The translations under genes were made by a program, and so were the position numbers. This document shows positions 33,311-41,279 of a stretch of DNA of 64,000 nucleotides, in pieces. The stretch lies in NCBI GenBank assembly GCA_050302475.1, contig JBNLBF010000013.1:21468-85467 (forward strand), in the 5' to 3' direction. The DNA comes from NORP23 sp050302475 (GTDB taxonomy: Bacteria; Pseudomonadota; Alphaproteobacteria; Rhodobacterales; Rhodobacteraceae). Numbering within the stretch: position 1 is the first letter of the stretch; the number at the start of each line of letters is the position of its first letter. Below the pieces are notes generated by a model, which had not been told where the DNA came from, did no database searches, and saw nothing but the letters and a program-made list of their open reading frames with translations.

Positions 33311-34702
33311 ATGTTTCTGTCGGTATTTGATATCTTCAAGCTTGGCATTGGCCCATCCTCGTCCCACACAATGGGGCCGATGGTCGCCGCCGCGCGGTTT
33401 CTGGACCTGATCCGGTCGGGTAAAGACCGCGTGCCCGGTTCGGGCGACGTGGCGCGGCTGGGTTGCCGTTTACATGGATCACTAGCCTTCACCGGTAAGG
33501 GCCACGCGACGGATCGGGCGGTGCTGCTGGGGCTGGCGGGATTCACGCCCGAAGCGTTCGATCGCGACGCGGCGGATGATGTCGAGGCGGCGGTAAAGGC
33601 TAATGGTCGGATCTCCCCACCTGACCTGCCAGAGCTGGCCTTTGATCCGGGCGCTGATCTTGTATTCGACTATGGTCCACCGCTGGAAGGTCACACGAAC
33701 GGCATGGTTCTATCGGCCTATGACGCCGCCGGAAATTTGTTTGCGCGCGAAACATACTATTCCGTCGGCGGTGGCTTCGTACTGACGGAGAAGGAGCTGG
33801 CCGCGCAGGACCCAACCGAAATCCCCAAAGACGTCCCCTACCCGTTCCGCAGTGCCGCCGACATGGTGCGGATGGCGGAAAAGGCAGGAAAATCGATTGC
33901 CGATATCAAACGCGCTAACGAACTGACGCATATGTCGGCGGCGGACCTGTCGGCGGGGCTGGCGAAGATCTGGGCGGTGATGAATGCCTGCATCAATCGG
34001 GGGCTGGAAACCGGTGGCATCTTGCCCGGCGGGCTGAACATGCGCCGTCGTGCCAAAGGGATTCACGAAGCCTTACAGGCCGAACGTGGACAGAACTTTT
34101 CCGCCCCCCACACAATCAACGACTGGATTTCGGTCTACGCGATTGCGGTGAACGAAGAAAACGCCGCAGGCGGACAGGTTGTGACCGCGCCTACCAACGG
34201 GGCCGCGGGCGTTTTGCCCGCTACGCTGCGCTATTATCTTGACCACGTGCCGGATGCGGTGCCCTCAAAAATCGACGATTTCCTGCTGACAGCCGCGGCT
34301 GTGGGTGGGATCATCAAGACGAATGCCTCGATCTCCGGTGCAGAGGTTGGTTGTCAGGGCGAGGTTGGTTCGGCGTCGGCTATGGCGGCTGCTGGTCTGT
34401 GCGCGGTCATGGGCGGCACGCCATCGCAAGTCGAAAACGCGGCAGAGATTGCGCTGGAGCATCATCTGGGCATGACCTGCGACCCGATCAAAGGTCTCGT
34501 GCAAGCGCCCTGTATCGAACGCAACGGGCTAGGCGCGATAAAGGCGGTGTCTGCGGCGTCACTGGCGCTGCGCGGGGATGGCCAGCATCTGGTCAGTCTG
34601 GACGCTTGCGTTGAGACGATGCGTCAAACGGGGCTGGATATGAATGCGAAATATAAAGAGACTTCGCAGGGAGGTCTGGCGGTGAATGTACCAGATTGTT
34701 AG
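33311..34702 (+). CDS. sdaA: L-serine ammonia-lyase (iron-sulfur dependent)
   Basis: Protein of 463 aa of the single-chain type. It begins FLSVFDIFKLGIGPSSSHTMGPM, the serine-binding region, and carries the alpha-domain features ITINDWISVYAIAVNEENA-like and cysteines in GCQGEVGSA, CDPIKGLVQAPCIERN and DACVETM that would hold the 4Fe-4S cluster. It deaminates L-serine to pyruvate. In the same window serA, serB and serC make serine, so both directions of serine metabolism are present. The start has only a weak ribosome binding site. Confidence 0.95.
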   Translation: MFLSVFDIFKLGIGPSSSHTMGPMVAAARFLDLIRSGKDRVPGSGDVARLGCRLHGSLAFTGKGHATDRAVLLGLAGFTPEAFDRDAADDVEAAVKANGRISPPDLPELAFDPGADLVFDYGPPLEGHTNGMVLSAYDAAGNLFARETYYSVGGGFVLTEKELAAQDPTEIPKDVPYPFRSAADMVRMAEKAGKSIADIKRANELTHMSAADLSAGLAKIWAVMNACINRGLETGGILPGGLNMRRRAKGIHEALQAERGQNFSAPHTINDWISVYAIAVNEENAAGGQVVTAPTNGAAGVLPATLRYYLDHVPDAVPSKIDDFLLTAAAVGGIIKTNASISGAEVGCQGEVGSASAMAAAGLCAVMGGTPSQVENAAEIALEHHLGMTCDPIKGLVQAPCIERNGLGAIKAVSAASLALRGDGQHLVSLDACVETMRQTGLDMNAKYKETSQGGLAVNVPDC

Positions 34703-34747
34703 GTTTCCATAATATATTCAAACTGAAATTGGCGCTCGGAGATATTT

Positions 34748-34933
34748 ATGGAAATAGCGGTTTCACTTCTAATGTATGTCTTCGTAATCGGCGTTATCAT
34801 AGTGCTTTTCGTGTGGGTCGGGGATATGGCCAAAGCGAGAGGTCACAGTCCTTGGCCTTGGTGGATTCTATCCTTTTTCACATCGCCATTTTTAGCGATA
34901 ATTATAATGTGGCTTTTTATTTCCAAAAAATAG
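34748..34933 (+). CDS. Small two-helix membrane protein, unknown
   Basis: Protein of 61 aa with GGAG seven bases before the ATG. Residues about 4-25 and 40-58 are hydrophobic helices, joined by the polar loop DMAKARGHSPWPWW. The loop plus tryptophans is seen in many uncharacterised small inner-membrane proteins. The gene is markedly more AT-rich than its neighbours, which may reflect recent arrival or weak constraint. It converges with thiN. No function can be given. Confidence 0.65.
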   Translation: MEIAVSLLMYVFVIGVIIVLFVWVGDMAKARGHSPWPWWILSFFTSPFLAIIIMWLFISKK

Positions 34934-34940
34934 TTTTGCT

Positions 34941-35588
34941 TCATTCCCCAAAAAGCTGGTTGATTGCGGTTATTAAATTCTCACGCGGCAGGATCAACAA
35001 AGCTTTGCGTTCGTTCAGAGTTATACGAATCTCGTCTGCAGATGCTTCATTCGACATGCTGGATTTCTGGTCCGGCGCGAGCGGCACCTCGTCCAAAGGC
35101 CAATGCAGGCCGGTAGACGATGCCTTGACCGGCGCAAGCGGAAACAGTGATATACGGGTGCCAATGGGTAGCCGCAATTGTGTTTCTAAAGGGGCCAGCA
35201 GGATCAGGTCGGTTTCATCCAGCAGGATCACCCGTTTGTCGGGGCGCGTTAGTAGCACCTGAAGATTGGCCAAGGTGTGATCCATCCGCCGTCCGGTAAA
35301 GCCGACGGCGAGGAAATAGGGAGCATCGACCCCATCAAGGCATTTTTCGAAATCGGTTGTATCCTGATCGTCGATCCGGTGGGTCTTTGCCCCCGGAACA
35401 TCCGTTCCGCTATCCATATCACCAATCACGTGGCTGACCGTGTGGCCCAGCGCAGCAGCGGCTTCTCCGCCGCGATCTGCACCGATAATGGTGGGCGCAT
35501 GGGCTATCGCCTGTTCCAAAACCTCCACCGCGAAAGGGGCTCGCCCAACCAGCGTCACCGGGGTGTAGCTGTGGACAAGAATACTCAT
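34941..35588 (-). CDS. thiN: Thiamine diphosphokinase
   Basis: Protein of 215 aa converting thiamine to thiamine diphosphate. The catalytic domain shows IIGADRGGEAAAALG, VIGDMDSGTD and DQDTTDFEKCLD, with Asp residues for ATP-Mg binding, and GFTGRRMDHTLANL. The C-terminal beta domain that binds thiamine is present. Its ATG overlaps the stop of DUF2842. No TPP riboswitch is seen; it is translated from the purA-DUF2842 transcript. Confidence 0.9.
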   Translation of the reverse strand: MSILVHSYTPVTLVGRAPFAVEVLEQAIAHAPTIIGADRGGEAAAALGHTVSHVIGDMDSGTDVPGAKTHRIDDQDTTDFEKCLDGVDAPYFLAVGFTGRRMDHTLANLQVLLTRPDKRVILLDETDLILLAPLETQLRLPIGTRISLFPLAPVKASSTGLHWPLDEVPLAPDQKSSMSNEASADEIRITLNERKALLILPRENLITAINQLFGE

Positions 35589-35800
35589 GCGTCCGGGTCG
35601 TCCTTACCGACGCCGGTAAAGACGAATTTGAACGGCAGCGCCCAGGCCACCCCGAGGATCGCGTAAATCGGGATCGCCAGCCATTTGTTCAGCGTGCCGA
35701 TATAGCCTAAGAGCGTGACGGCCACGACGATATAGACCGGCAACCATACGACCAGCAAAAACAGCGACCAGCGCCTGCGGGATTTGTGGCTAAGGGCCAT
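35585..35800 (-). CDS. DUF2842 small membrane protein
   Basis: Protein of 71 aa with two membrane helices (about 11-33 and 40-62), a basic N terminus (SHKSRRRW) and the family pattern WLAIPIYAILGVAWALPFK. The family is restricted mainly to alphaproteobacteria and has no known role. Its start overlaps the purA stop and its end overlaps thiN, so the three are translationally coupled. Confidence 0.88.
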   Translation of the reverse strand: MALSHKSRRRWSLFLLVVWLPVYIVVAVTLLGYIGTLNKWLAIPIYAILGVAWALPFKFVFTGVGKDDPDA

Positions 35801-37092
35801 CAGTCGGCGAACGGATCGGTGACGAGGATTGTGTCCTCGCGCTCAGGACTGGTGGACAGCAGTGCGACGGGGCAGTCGATCAGTTCTTCGATCCGGCGGA
35901 CATATTTGATCGCGGCGGCGGGGAGTTCGGACCAGCTGCGCGCGCCTTCGGTCGATTCCGACCAGCCTTCGATTTCTTCGTAAATCGGCGTACAGCGGGC
36001 TTGTTGATCGGCGGCGGTCGGCAGGTAATCCAGCGTTTTGCCGTCCAGATCATAGCCCACGCAGATTTTCAGCGTTTCAAATCCGTCGAGCACATCCAGC
36101 TTCGTCAAGGAAATCCCATTGACGCCTGACGTCGCGCAGGTCTGGCGCACCAGACAGGCATCGAACCAACCGCAGCGACGTTTGCGTCCGGTGGTGGTTC
36201 CGAATTCATGTCCGCGCTCGCCCAGTCGTTGGCCGTCAGCGTCCTCCAATTCGGTTGGGAATGGTCCCTCGCCCACGCGCGTCGTGTAGGCTTTGACGAT
36301 GCCCAGCACAAAATCAATCGAGCCCGGCCCGATCCCGGTGCCGGTCGCCGCCTGTCCGGCGATGACGTTGGACGAGGTCACATAAGGATACGTCCCAAAA
36401 TCAATATCCAGCAGCGCGCCCTGCGCCCCTTCAAACAGGATACGTTTACCGGCTTTGCGCTGTTCATTCATGACTTTCCAAACGGGGCCAGCGAATTGCA
36501 GGATCTCGGGTGCTATCTCTTTCAGTTTCGCGATCAGCCCGTCGCGATCAATCGGATCCAGCCCCAGACCATTGCGCAGCGCATTGTGATGCACCAGCGC
36601 CCGGTCCACGCGAAGTTCCAGCGTCGCGTCGTCCGCCAGATCGGCGACGCGGATAACGCGACGGCCAACTTTATCCTCGTAGGCCGGGCCGATGCCACGG
36701 CCTGTCGTGCCGATTTTGGCGACAGAGTTCTGACCTTCGCGCGCCCGATCCAGTTCGCCGTGGAACGGCAGGATCAGCGGGGTGTTTTCGGCGATCATCA
36801 GCGTCTCGGGTGTAATTTCGACCCCTTGCGCACGGATTGTCGCAATTTCGTTCAGCAGCGCCCAAGGGTCCAAAACGACGCCGTTCCCGATGACCGATAA
36901 TTTGCCGCCGCGCACGACGCCCGAAGGCAGTGCGTGGAGTTTGTAAACCTCACCGTCAATGACCAGTGTGTGGCCCGCGTTATGTCCGCCCTGAAAACGC
37001 GCGATAATGTCAGCGCGTTCCGACAGCCAGTCAACGATCTTGCCTTTGCCCTCGTCGCCCCACTGGGCCCCGACAACCACTACATTCGCCAT
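35800..37092 (-). CDS. purA: Adenylosuccinate synthetase
   Basis: Protein of 430 aa, first step from IMP to AMP with GTP. It begins VVVVGAQWGDEGKGKIVDWL, the GTP-binding loop, followed by GGHNAGHTLV, IGTTGRGIGPAYEDK and GVNGISLTKLDVLDG. The ATG at 37092 has GAGAGG upstream. Length is normal for the family. It heads the purA-DUF2842-thiN operon. Confidence 0.97.
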   Translation of the reverse strand: MANVVVVGAQWGDEGKGKIVDWLSERADIIARFQGGHNAGHTLVIDGEVYKLHALPSGVVRGGKLSVIGNGVVLDPWALLNEIATIRAQGVEITPETLMIAENTPLILPFHGELDRAREGQNSVAKIGTTGRGIGPAYEDKVGRRVIRVADLADDATLELRVDRALVHHNALRNGLGLDPIDRDGLIAKLKEIAPEILQFAGPVWKVMNEQRKAGKRILFEGAQGALLDIDFGTYPYVTSSNVIAGQAATGTGIGPGSIDFVLGIVKAYTTRVGEGPFPTELEDADGQRLGERGHEFGTTTGRKRRCGWFDACLVRQTCATSGVNGISLTKLDVLDGFETLKICVGYDLDGKTLDYLPTAADQQARCTPIYEEIEGWSESTEGARSWSELPAAAIKYVRRIEELIDCPVALLSTSPEREDTILVTDPFAD

Positions 37093-37158
37093 GAATCACG
37101 CCTCTCCGGTTGGTCCGGGGTGCTTATAGAGCGGGACGCGGGGGAGGTGAACCGGAAT

Positions 37159-37809
37159 CTAGTACATCGAGGTACGATATGCCTCTTCCAGCTCTTCATC
37201 CTTTTCGGCCATCTCAGCATCGTCATCGGGCGCGCCTGTGGTCTGATCCAGCAGGATGTTCATCAGACTGGGCATGTCCTTGCGGTTCTGAAGGCTGGCG
37301 GGGTCCCAGAGTTTCGACCGACGCAGCGCCTTGGCGCAGTGGAGAAACACCTCGGATATCTCGACAATGATCGCAATGGACGGTGTGCGGTCATTTACGG
37401 CCATCCGCGCCAGAAGATCGGGATCGTTGGACAAGGTTGCCTTGCCATTTATCCGCAAGGTTTCGTCATAACCGGGGATCAGAAACAACAGACCGACATT
37501 GGGAGTGCTGACGATATTTGCCAATGTGTCCAAACGGTTATTTCCGGGACGGTCCGGGATGGCGAGAGTCTTTTCGTCCAGAATTTCGACAAAGCCCACC
37601 GGATCGCCGCGCGGGCTGACATCTGCGCGCCCGTCGCGGTCCTGCGTTCCGACACAAACAAACGGCGAGCGGCGAATAAAATCCTGCGCATGGACATCCA
37701 GATGGTCGAGGCTTTTCAGTGCAGCCAACGTGTGCGTTGCCGGGTAAAGTGCCCGCAATGTCTGTTCGTCTGTAATCGTATAATCTGAATTGATCTGATA
37801 ATCTGACAT
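37159..37809 (-). CDS. Pyridoxamine 5'-phosphate oxidase-like FMN-dependent protein
   Basis: Protein of 216 aa from the ATG at 37809 with GGGAGG before it. The split-barrel FMN-binding core is seen in FVCVGTQDRDGRADVSPRGD, LAIPDRPGNNRLDTLANI and VGLLFLIPGYDETLRINGKA. This subgroup (of the type called MSMEG_1061-like) probably reduces or scavenges small molecules, not pyridoxamine phosphate itself. The acidic C-terminal tail DDDAEMAEKDEELEEAY is a family feature. It lies between purA and serA on the same strand, separated from serA by a terminator. Confidence 0.85.
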   Translation of the reverse strand: MSDYQINSDYTITDEQTLRALYPATHTLAALKSLDHLDVHAQDFIRRSPFVCVGTQDRDGRADVSPRGDPVGFVEILDEKTLAIPDRPGNNRLDTLANIVSTPNVGLLFLIPGYDETLRINGKATLSNDPDLLARMAVNDRTPSIAIIVEISEVFLHCAKALRRSKLWDPASLQNRKDMPSLMNILLDQTTGAPDDDAEMAEKDEELEEAYRTSMY

Positions 37810-37922
37810 ATGAATCCTCCCGAAAATGCTTTCAGTGGTTTTCCACTTTTGTGTTTTCGAAAGGCTAACCACCATTTAATTCAGCTGTCAAATTAAATAA
37901 CTAGAAGCGCCAGAACGAATAA

Positions 37923-37942
37923 GGCCGCTCCGAAGAGCGGCC
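37923..37942 (-). terminator. Terminator hairpin after serA
   Basis: On the minus strand GGCCGCTC-TTCG-GAGCGGCC forms an 8-bp stem closed by a UUCG tetraloop, eight bases after the serA stop, followed by TTATTCGTT. The stem is strong, the T-tract moderate. Confidence 0.78.
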
Positions 37943-37949
37943 CTTTATC

Positions 37950-39542
37950 CTAGAAACTCAGCGACTTGGCTTGAGTGACCTGCGCCAACTCCGCGATCCT
38001 TTTCAGGGCCGCATCATCGACAATCGCATCGACCCCCAGAAGGGCGATCGCCTCGCCAGCTTTTTCGGACCGGCCCAAGGCGAAGGTGGCGATATTGATC
38101 CCCAGCTCACCTAGCATTGTCCCCAGCGCACCGATATACCCCGGCGTGTCGTTGTTGGTTGTATAGAGCATGAACGGCGTTGGTTCCGCCTCCAGGTTAA
38201 TCCCCTTAATCTGGATAAAGCGCGGCTTCCCGTCGGAATAGATCGTGCCGGCAACAGAACGGGTCTGCTGCTCCGTCTTTACGATCAACCGCATGTAAGA
38301 CCCAAATGCACCCTGCGCATCCTTGCGGGTTTCGGTGATATGGATACCACGCTCACGTGCAACGACGGGGGCCGAAACCATGTTCACGCCACCCTCACCC
38401 ACCAGCGGTTTCATCAACGCTGCCGTTAGCGAAGATACCAAGGGTTTCAGGTTCAATTCCCCGACGGAGCCAACAAATTCGATCTCGATTTCCTTGATCG
38501 GATTTTCTGTCACCTGCCCGGCAAATCCGCCGAGCAATTCGGACAGATCGATCCAGGGTTTCAGGATCGGGGCTTCCTCAGCCGTCACGCTTGGGGCGTT
38601 GATGGCGTTGGATATCGCGCCGTGCATCAGATAATCGGACATCTGTTCGGCCACTTGAAGCGCGACGTTTTCCTGCGCTTCGGAGGTTGCAGCGCCCAAA
38701 TGTGGGGTACAAACGACATTTGGCGCGCCGAACAGCGGGTTGTCCGTTGCGGGTTCTTCGGCGAACACGTCAAACGCAGCGCCGGCCAACTGACCGGATT
38801 TGAGCGCTTCGGCCACGGCGACCTCGTCAACCAGACCACCACGGGCACAGTTGATCAGGCGCGCGCCGGGTTTGATTTTTGCGATTTTGTCGGCGGACAG
38901 CAGGTTCGCTGTCTTTTCCGTTTTCGGCAGATGCAGCGTCAGGAAATCGGCGCGGGCCAGCAGATCGTCGAGCTCGTCGATCTTGGTGACACCCATGCTT
39001 TCGGCCTTCTCGCTCGACAAGAATGGGTCATAGGCGATGACTTTCATCTTTAGGCCAATCGCGCGCGACGCCACAACGGACCCGATATTCCCGGCCCCGA
39101 TCAGACCCAGCGTTTTGCCGGTGATTTCGGACCCCATGAATTTCGATTTCTCCCATTTACCGGCTTGCGTGGACGCATCGGCGGCGGGGATTTGGCGGGC
39201 GCAGGCGAACATCATGGCGATGGCGTGCTCGGCCGTGGTGATCGAATTTCCGAACGGCGTGTTCATCACAACCACGCCTTTTGCCGACGCGGCAGCCAGA
39301 TCAACATTGTCGACACCGATACCTGCGCGACCGATGACTTTCAGGTTGTCGGCTTTGGCGATCAGATCAGCGGTGGCTTTAGTGGCGGACCGGATGGCGA
39401 GACCGTCATAATTGCCGATAATCTCGGCCAGTTTTTCCGGGTTTTTGCCAAGGTCAGGCTGAAAATCCACCTCCACCCCGTTGTCTTTGAAAATCTGAAC
39501 GGCAGCTTCCGAGAGTTTGTCGGAGATAAGAACTTTGGGCAT
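37950..39542 (-). CDS. serA: D-3-phosphoglycerate dehydrogenase
   Basis: Protein of 530 aa, the long form with NAD-binding domain (LGLIGAGNIGSVVA), RIGRAGIGVDNVD-like substrate segment (KVIGRAGIGVDNV), catalytic His in CTPHLGAATSEAQENVA, an intervening domain and a C-terminal ACT domain (NNDTPGYIGALGTMLGELGI) for allosteric serine binding. The frame is open further upstream, but ACAGGAG directly precedes the ATG at 39542. It lies 22 bp behind serC and is probably controlled through the same leader RNA. Confidence 0.96.
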   Translation of the reverse strand: MPKVLISDKLSEAAVQIFKDNGVEVDFQPDLGKNPEKLAEIIGNYDGLAIRSATKATADLIAKADNLKVIGRAGIGVDNVDLAAASAKGVVVMNTPFGNSITTAEHAIAMMFACARQIPAADASTQAGKWEKSKFMGSEITGKTLGLIGAGNIGSVVASRAIGLKMKVIAYDPFLSSEKAESMGVTKIDELDDLLARADFLTLHLPKTEKTANLLSADKIAKIKPGARLINCARGGLVDEVAVAEALKSGQLAGAAFDVFAEEPATDNPLFGAPNVVCTPHLGAATSEAQENVALQVAEQMSDYLMHGAISNAINAPSVTAEEAPILKPWIDLSELLGGFAGQVTENPIKEIEIEFVGSVGELNLKPLVSSLTAALMKPLVGEGGVNMVSAPVVARERGIHITETRKDAQGAFGSYMRLIVKTEQQTRSVAGTIYSDGKPRFIQIKGINLEAEPTPFMLYTTNNDTPGYIGALGTMLGELGINIATFALGRSEKAGEAIALLGVDAIVDDAALKRIAELAQVTQAKSLSF

Positions 39543-39564
39543 GTGTATGCTCCTGTATGAGAAA

Positions 39565-40731
39565 TTAGAGATCAGCTTTGGCGGTTGCGAAGGCCCAGTC
39601 GAGCCATGGCAACAATGCTTGAACATCAGCCGTATCGACCGTTGCCCCGCACCAGATACGCAATCCGGCAGGCGCGTCGCGATAGCCGTTGATGTCATAG
39701 GCGGCGGCCTCGGCTTCCAGCAGCTTCACCATGGATTTGGTGAAGGCTTTTTGCTCGTCGTCTGACAAGGCGGCGATCTGTGGATCGGTGATTTTCAGGC
39801 ACACGGAGGTGTTGGACCGTTGCTCTGCCACCGGGACGAGGTTTTCGATCCAGTCGGTTGCATCGACCCAATCCTGAAGCGCTGCGAAATTCGCATCGGC
39901 ACGGGCACAGGTGGCATTCAAACCGCCCAGACCTTCGATCCATTCCAGCGAATCCTCGGCATCCGCTACGGCCAGCATGGACGGCGTGTTGATGGTTGCG
40001 CCGGTAAATATCCCCTCGATCAGTTTGCCACCCTTGGTCAGGCGGAAGATTTTCGGCAAAGGACGGTCCGGGGTGAATGTTTCCAGACGCTCAACCGCGC
40101 GGGGCGACAGGATCAGCACGCCGTGTGCGCCCTCTCCACCCATGGCTTTCTGCCAGCTGAAGGTGGTGACATCCAGTTTTGGCCAATCCAGCTTCTGCGC
40201 AAAGGCGGCAGATGTCGCATCACAAATCGTCAGACCGGCACGGTCAGCGACAATCCAGTCGGCGTTCGGGATGCGCGCACCGGATGTCGTACCGTTCCAT
40301 GTGAATATAACGTCAGCGTCGGGGCGAACCGCATCGAGGTTTGGCAGCTCGCCATAAGGCGCGTCCAACACACGGACATCATCCAGCTTTAGCTGTTTGG
40401 TAATGTCGGTTGCCCAGCCAGCACCAAAGCTTTCCCACGCCAGCACATCGACGGGTTTCGGCCCCAGCATCGACCAGAGCGCCATTTCAACAGCGCCGGT
40501 ATCGGACGCTGGCACGATGCCGACACGATAACCTTCGGGGACCTCCAGCAGCGCGGCCATTTGATCGATGACGCGTTTCAGTTGCGCTTTGGGTTCTGCG
40601 GCACGGTGGGATCGGCCCAAGAATGCTTTGGCAGCAACCGCATCAAGCGAATAGCCGGGGCGTTTTGGACAGGGACCAGAGGAAAATTCAGGACGCGCAG
40701 GCAAAACCTGCGGCTTTTCAGGGAAGCTCAT
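39565..40731 (-). CDS. serC: Phosphoserine aminotransferase
   Basis: Protein of 388 aa of the alphaproteobacterial/class V type. It begins PEFSSGPCPKRPGYS and carries GRSHRAAEPKAQLKRVID, TWNGTTSGARIP, CDATSAAF and TFSWQKAMGGEGAHG, where the Lys binds PLP. It converts 3-phosphohydroxypyruvate and glutamate to phosphoserine. AGGAG is nine bases before the ATG and touches the closing stem of an upstream structured RNA. It is followed by serA. Confidence 0.96.
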   Translation of the reverse strand: MSFPEKPQVLPARPEFSSGPCPKRPGYSLDAVAAKAFLGRSHRAAEPKAQLKRVIDQMAALLEVPEGYRVGIVPASDTGAVEMALWSMLGPKPVDVLAWESFGAGWATDITKQLKLDDVRVLDAPYGELPNLDAVRPDADVIFTWNGTTSGARIPNADWIVADRAGLTICDATSAAFAQKLDWPKLDVTTFSWQKAMGGEGAHGVLILSPRAVERLETFTPDRPLPKIFRLTKGGKLIEGIFTGATINTPSMLAVADAEDSLEWIEGLGGLNATCARADANFAALQDWVDATDWIENLVPVAEQRSNTSVCLKITDPQIAALSDDEQKAFTKSMVKLLEAEAAAYDINGYRDAPAGLRIWCGATVDTADVQALLPWLDWAFATAKADL

Positions 40732-40740
40732 GGATGGCTC

Positions 40741-40813
40741 CTACATCAGGGCGATATTGCTGAGCCTGCCGCCGCTCGCCCTTAGTCCGACGACCTGCCC
40801 GCCGCCGATGTAG
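40741..40813 (-). promoter_or_regulatory. serC leader RNA element overlapping the serC ribosome binding site
   Basis: On the minus strand CTACATC (40807-40813) can pair with GATGTAG (40741-40747), enclosing about 60 nt. Inside are a 6-bp stem GGGCGA/TCGCCC (40776-40781 with 40749-40754) and a small GTC/GAC hairpin. The last bases of the closing stem run into the serC Shine-Dalgarno (GGAG, 40738-40741). A serC leader whose final stem overlaps the serC binding site is a known alphaproteobacterial RNA element; position and design agree. Its signal is unknown. Confidence 0.7.
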
Positions 40814-40876
40814 TGCGGCGCAAGGATCGCGGCAAGTCAGAAAATGCAGTCGCGTGAGCGGAAATCACGATTTTCA

Positions 40877-40908
40877 GGCGCGGCAGTTTCCAAAAGGAAA
40901 ACCGCGCC
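40877..40908 (-). terminator. Strong hairpin after the DUF1127 gene
   Basis: GGCGCGG and CCGCGCC form a 7-bp stem, continued by GGAAA/TTTCC around an AAAA/TTTT loop. It begins 25 bp after the DUF1127 stop and precedes the serC leader. No T-run follows on either strand, so it may be a weak terminator or the first hairpin of the serC leader region. Confidence 0.45.
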
Positions 40909-40932
40909 ATGTATCAACAAAGCGCGGCTTGG

Positions 40933-41175
40933 TTAGAGGTGATTGGACGGGAAGAGATGAACGGACCTCCGGTCATATCGCACCGTATTGATGCCGATAT
41001 CTTTCGCCAGATGAGTCGAGATGTCCTCGGCCCGTAGTCTCTGACGTTGCGTCTTCTCCGACCGCTGGGTGAACCAGTACGCCACCTCGATCAAAAATTT
41101 CGAGATCATCGGTAACGCCCGGCGTTCTGACAGGTATGCGCTACGCGCAACATGTCGTGGCAAAGTGGTCTGCAT
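40933..41175 (-). CDS. Small basic protein, DUF1127-like
   Basis: Protein of 80 aa from the second ATG (41175), which has GGAG seven bases upstream; the first (41187) has none. The C-terminal part, LRAEDISTHLAKDIGINTVRYDRR, matches the DUF1127 pattern L-x-x-x-D-I-G-I/L. DUF1127 proteins are small, basic and often stress-induced; some affect RNA and phosphate or carbon balance. The first 35 residues are basic and carry a short hydrophobic stretch (MISKFLIEVAYWF). It diverges from a MocR-type regulator gene. Confidence 0.68.
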   Translation of the reverse strand: MQTTLPRHVARSAYLSERRALPMISKFLIEVAYWFTQRSEKTQRQRLRAEDISTHLAKDIGINTVRYDRRSVHLFPSNHL

Positions 41176-41196
41176 ATTACGCTCCATTTTTTGTGT

Positions 41197-41247
41197 TGAT
41201 ACAATTTACAAGTTGTGCCAATTGAATTGACACGCGCCTGATACAAT
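41197..41247. promoter_or_regulatory. Direct repeats TGATACAAT, possible MocR operator
   Basis: TGATACAAT occurs at 41197-41205 and again at 41239-41247, 42 bp apart start to start, that is four helical turns. Each also reads as an extended -10 (TG-A-TACAAT). A TTGACA lies at 41227-41232. Well-spaced direct repeats are the binding mode of GabR/PdxR-type MocR regulators, and the regulator gene starts 33 bp downstream. Confidence 0.6.
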
Positions 41248-41279
41248 CGGGAATCACCAATAGCCAGAGGAATATTGTA

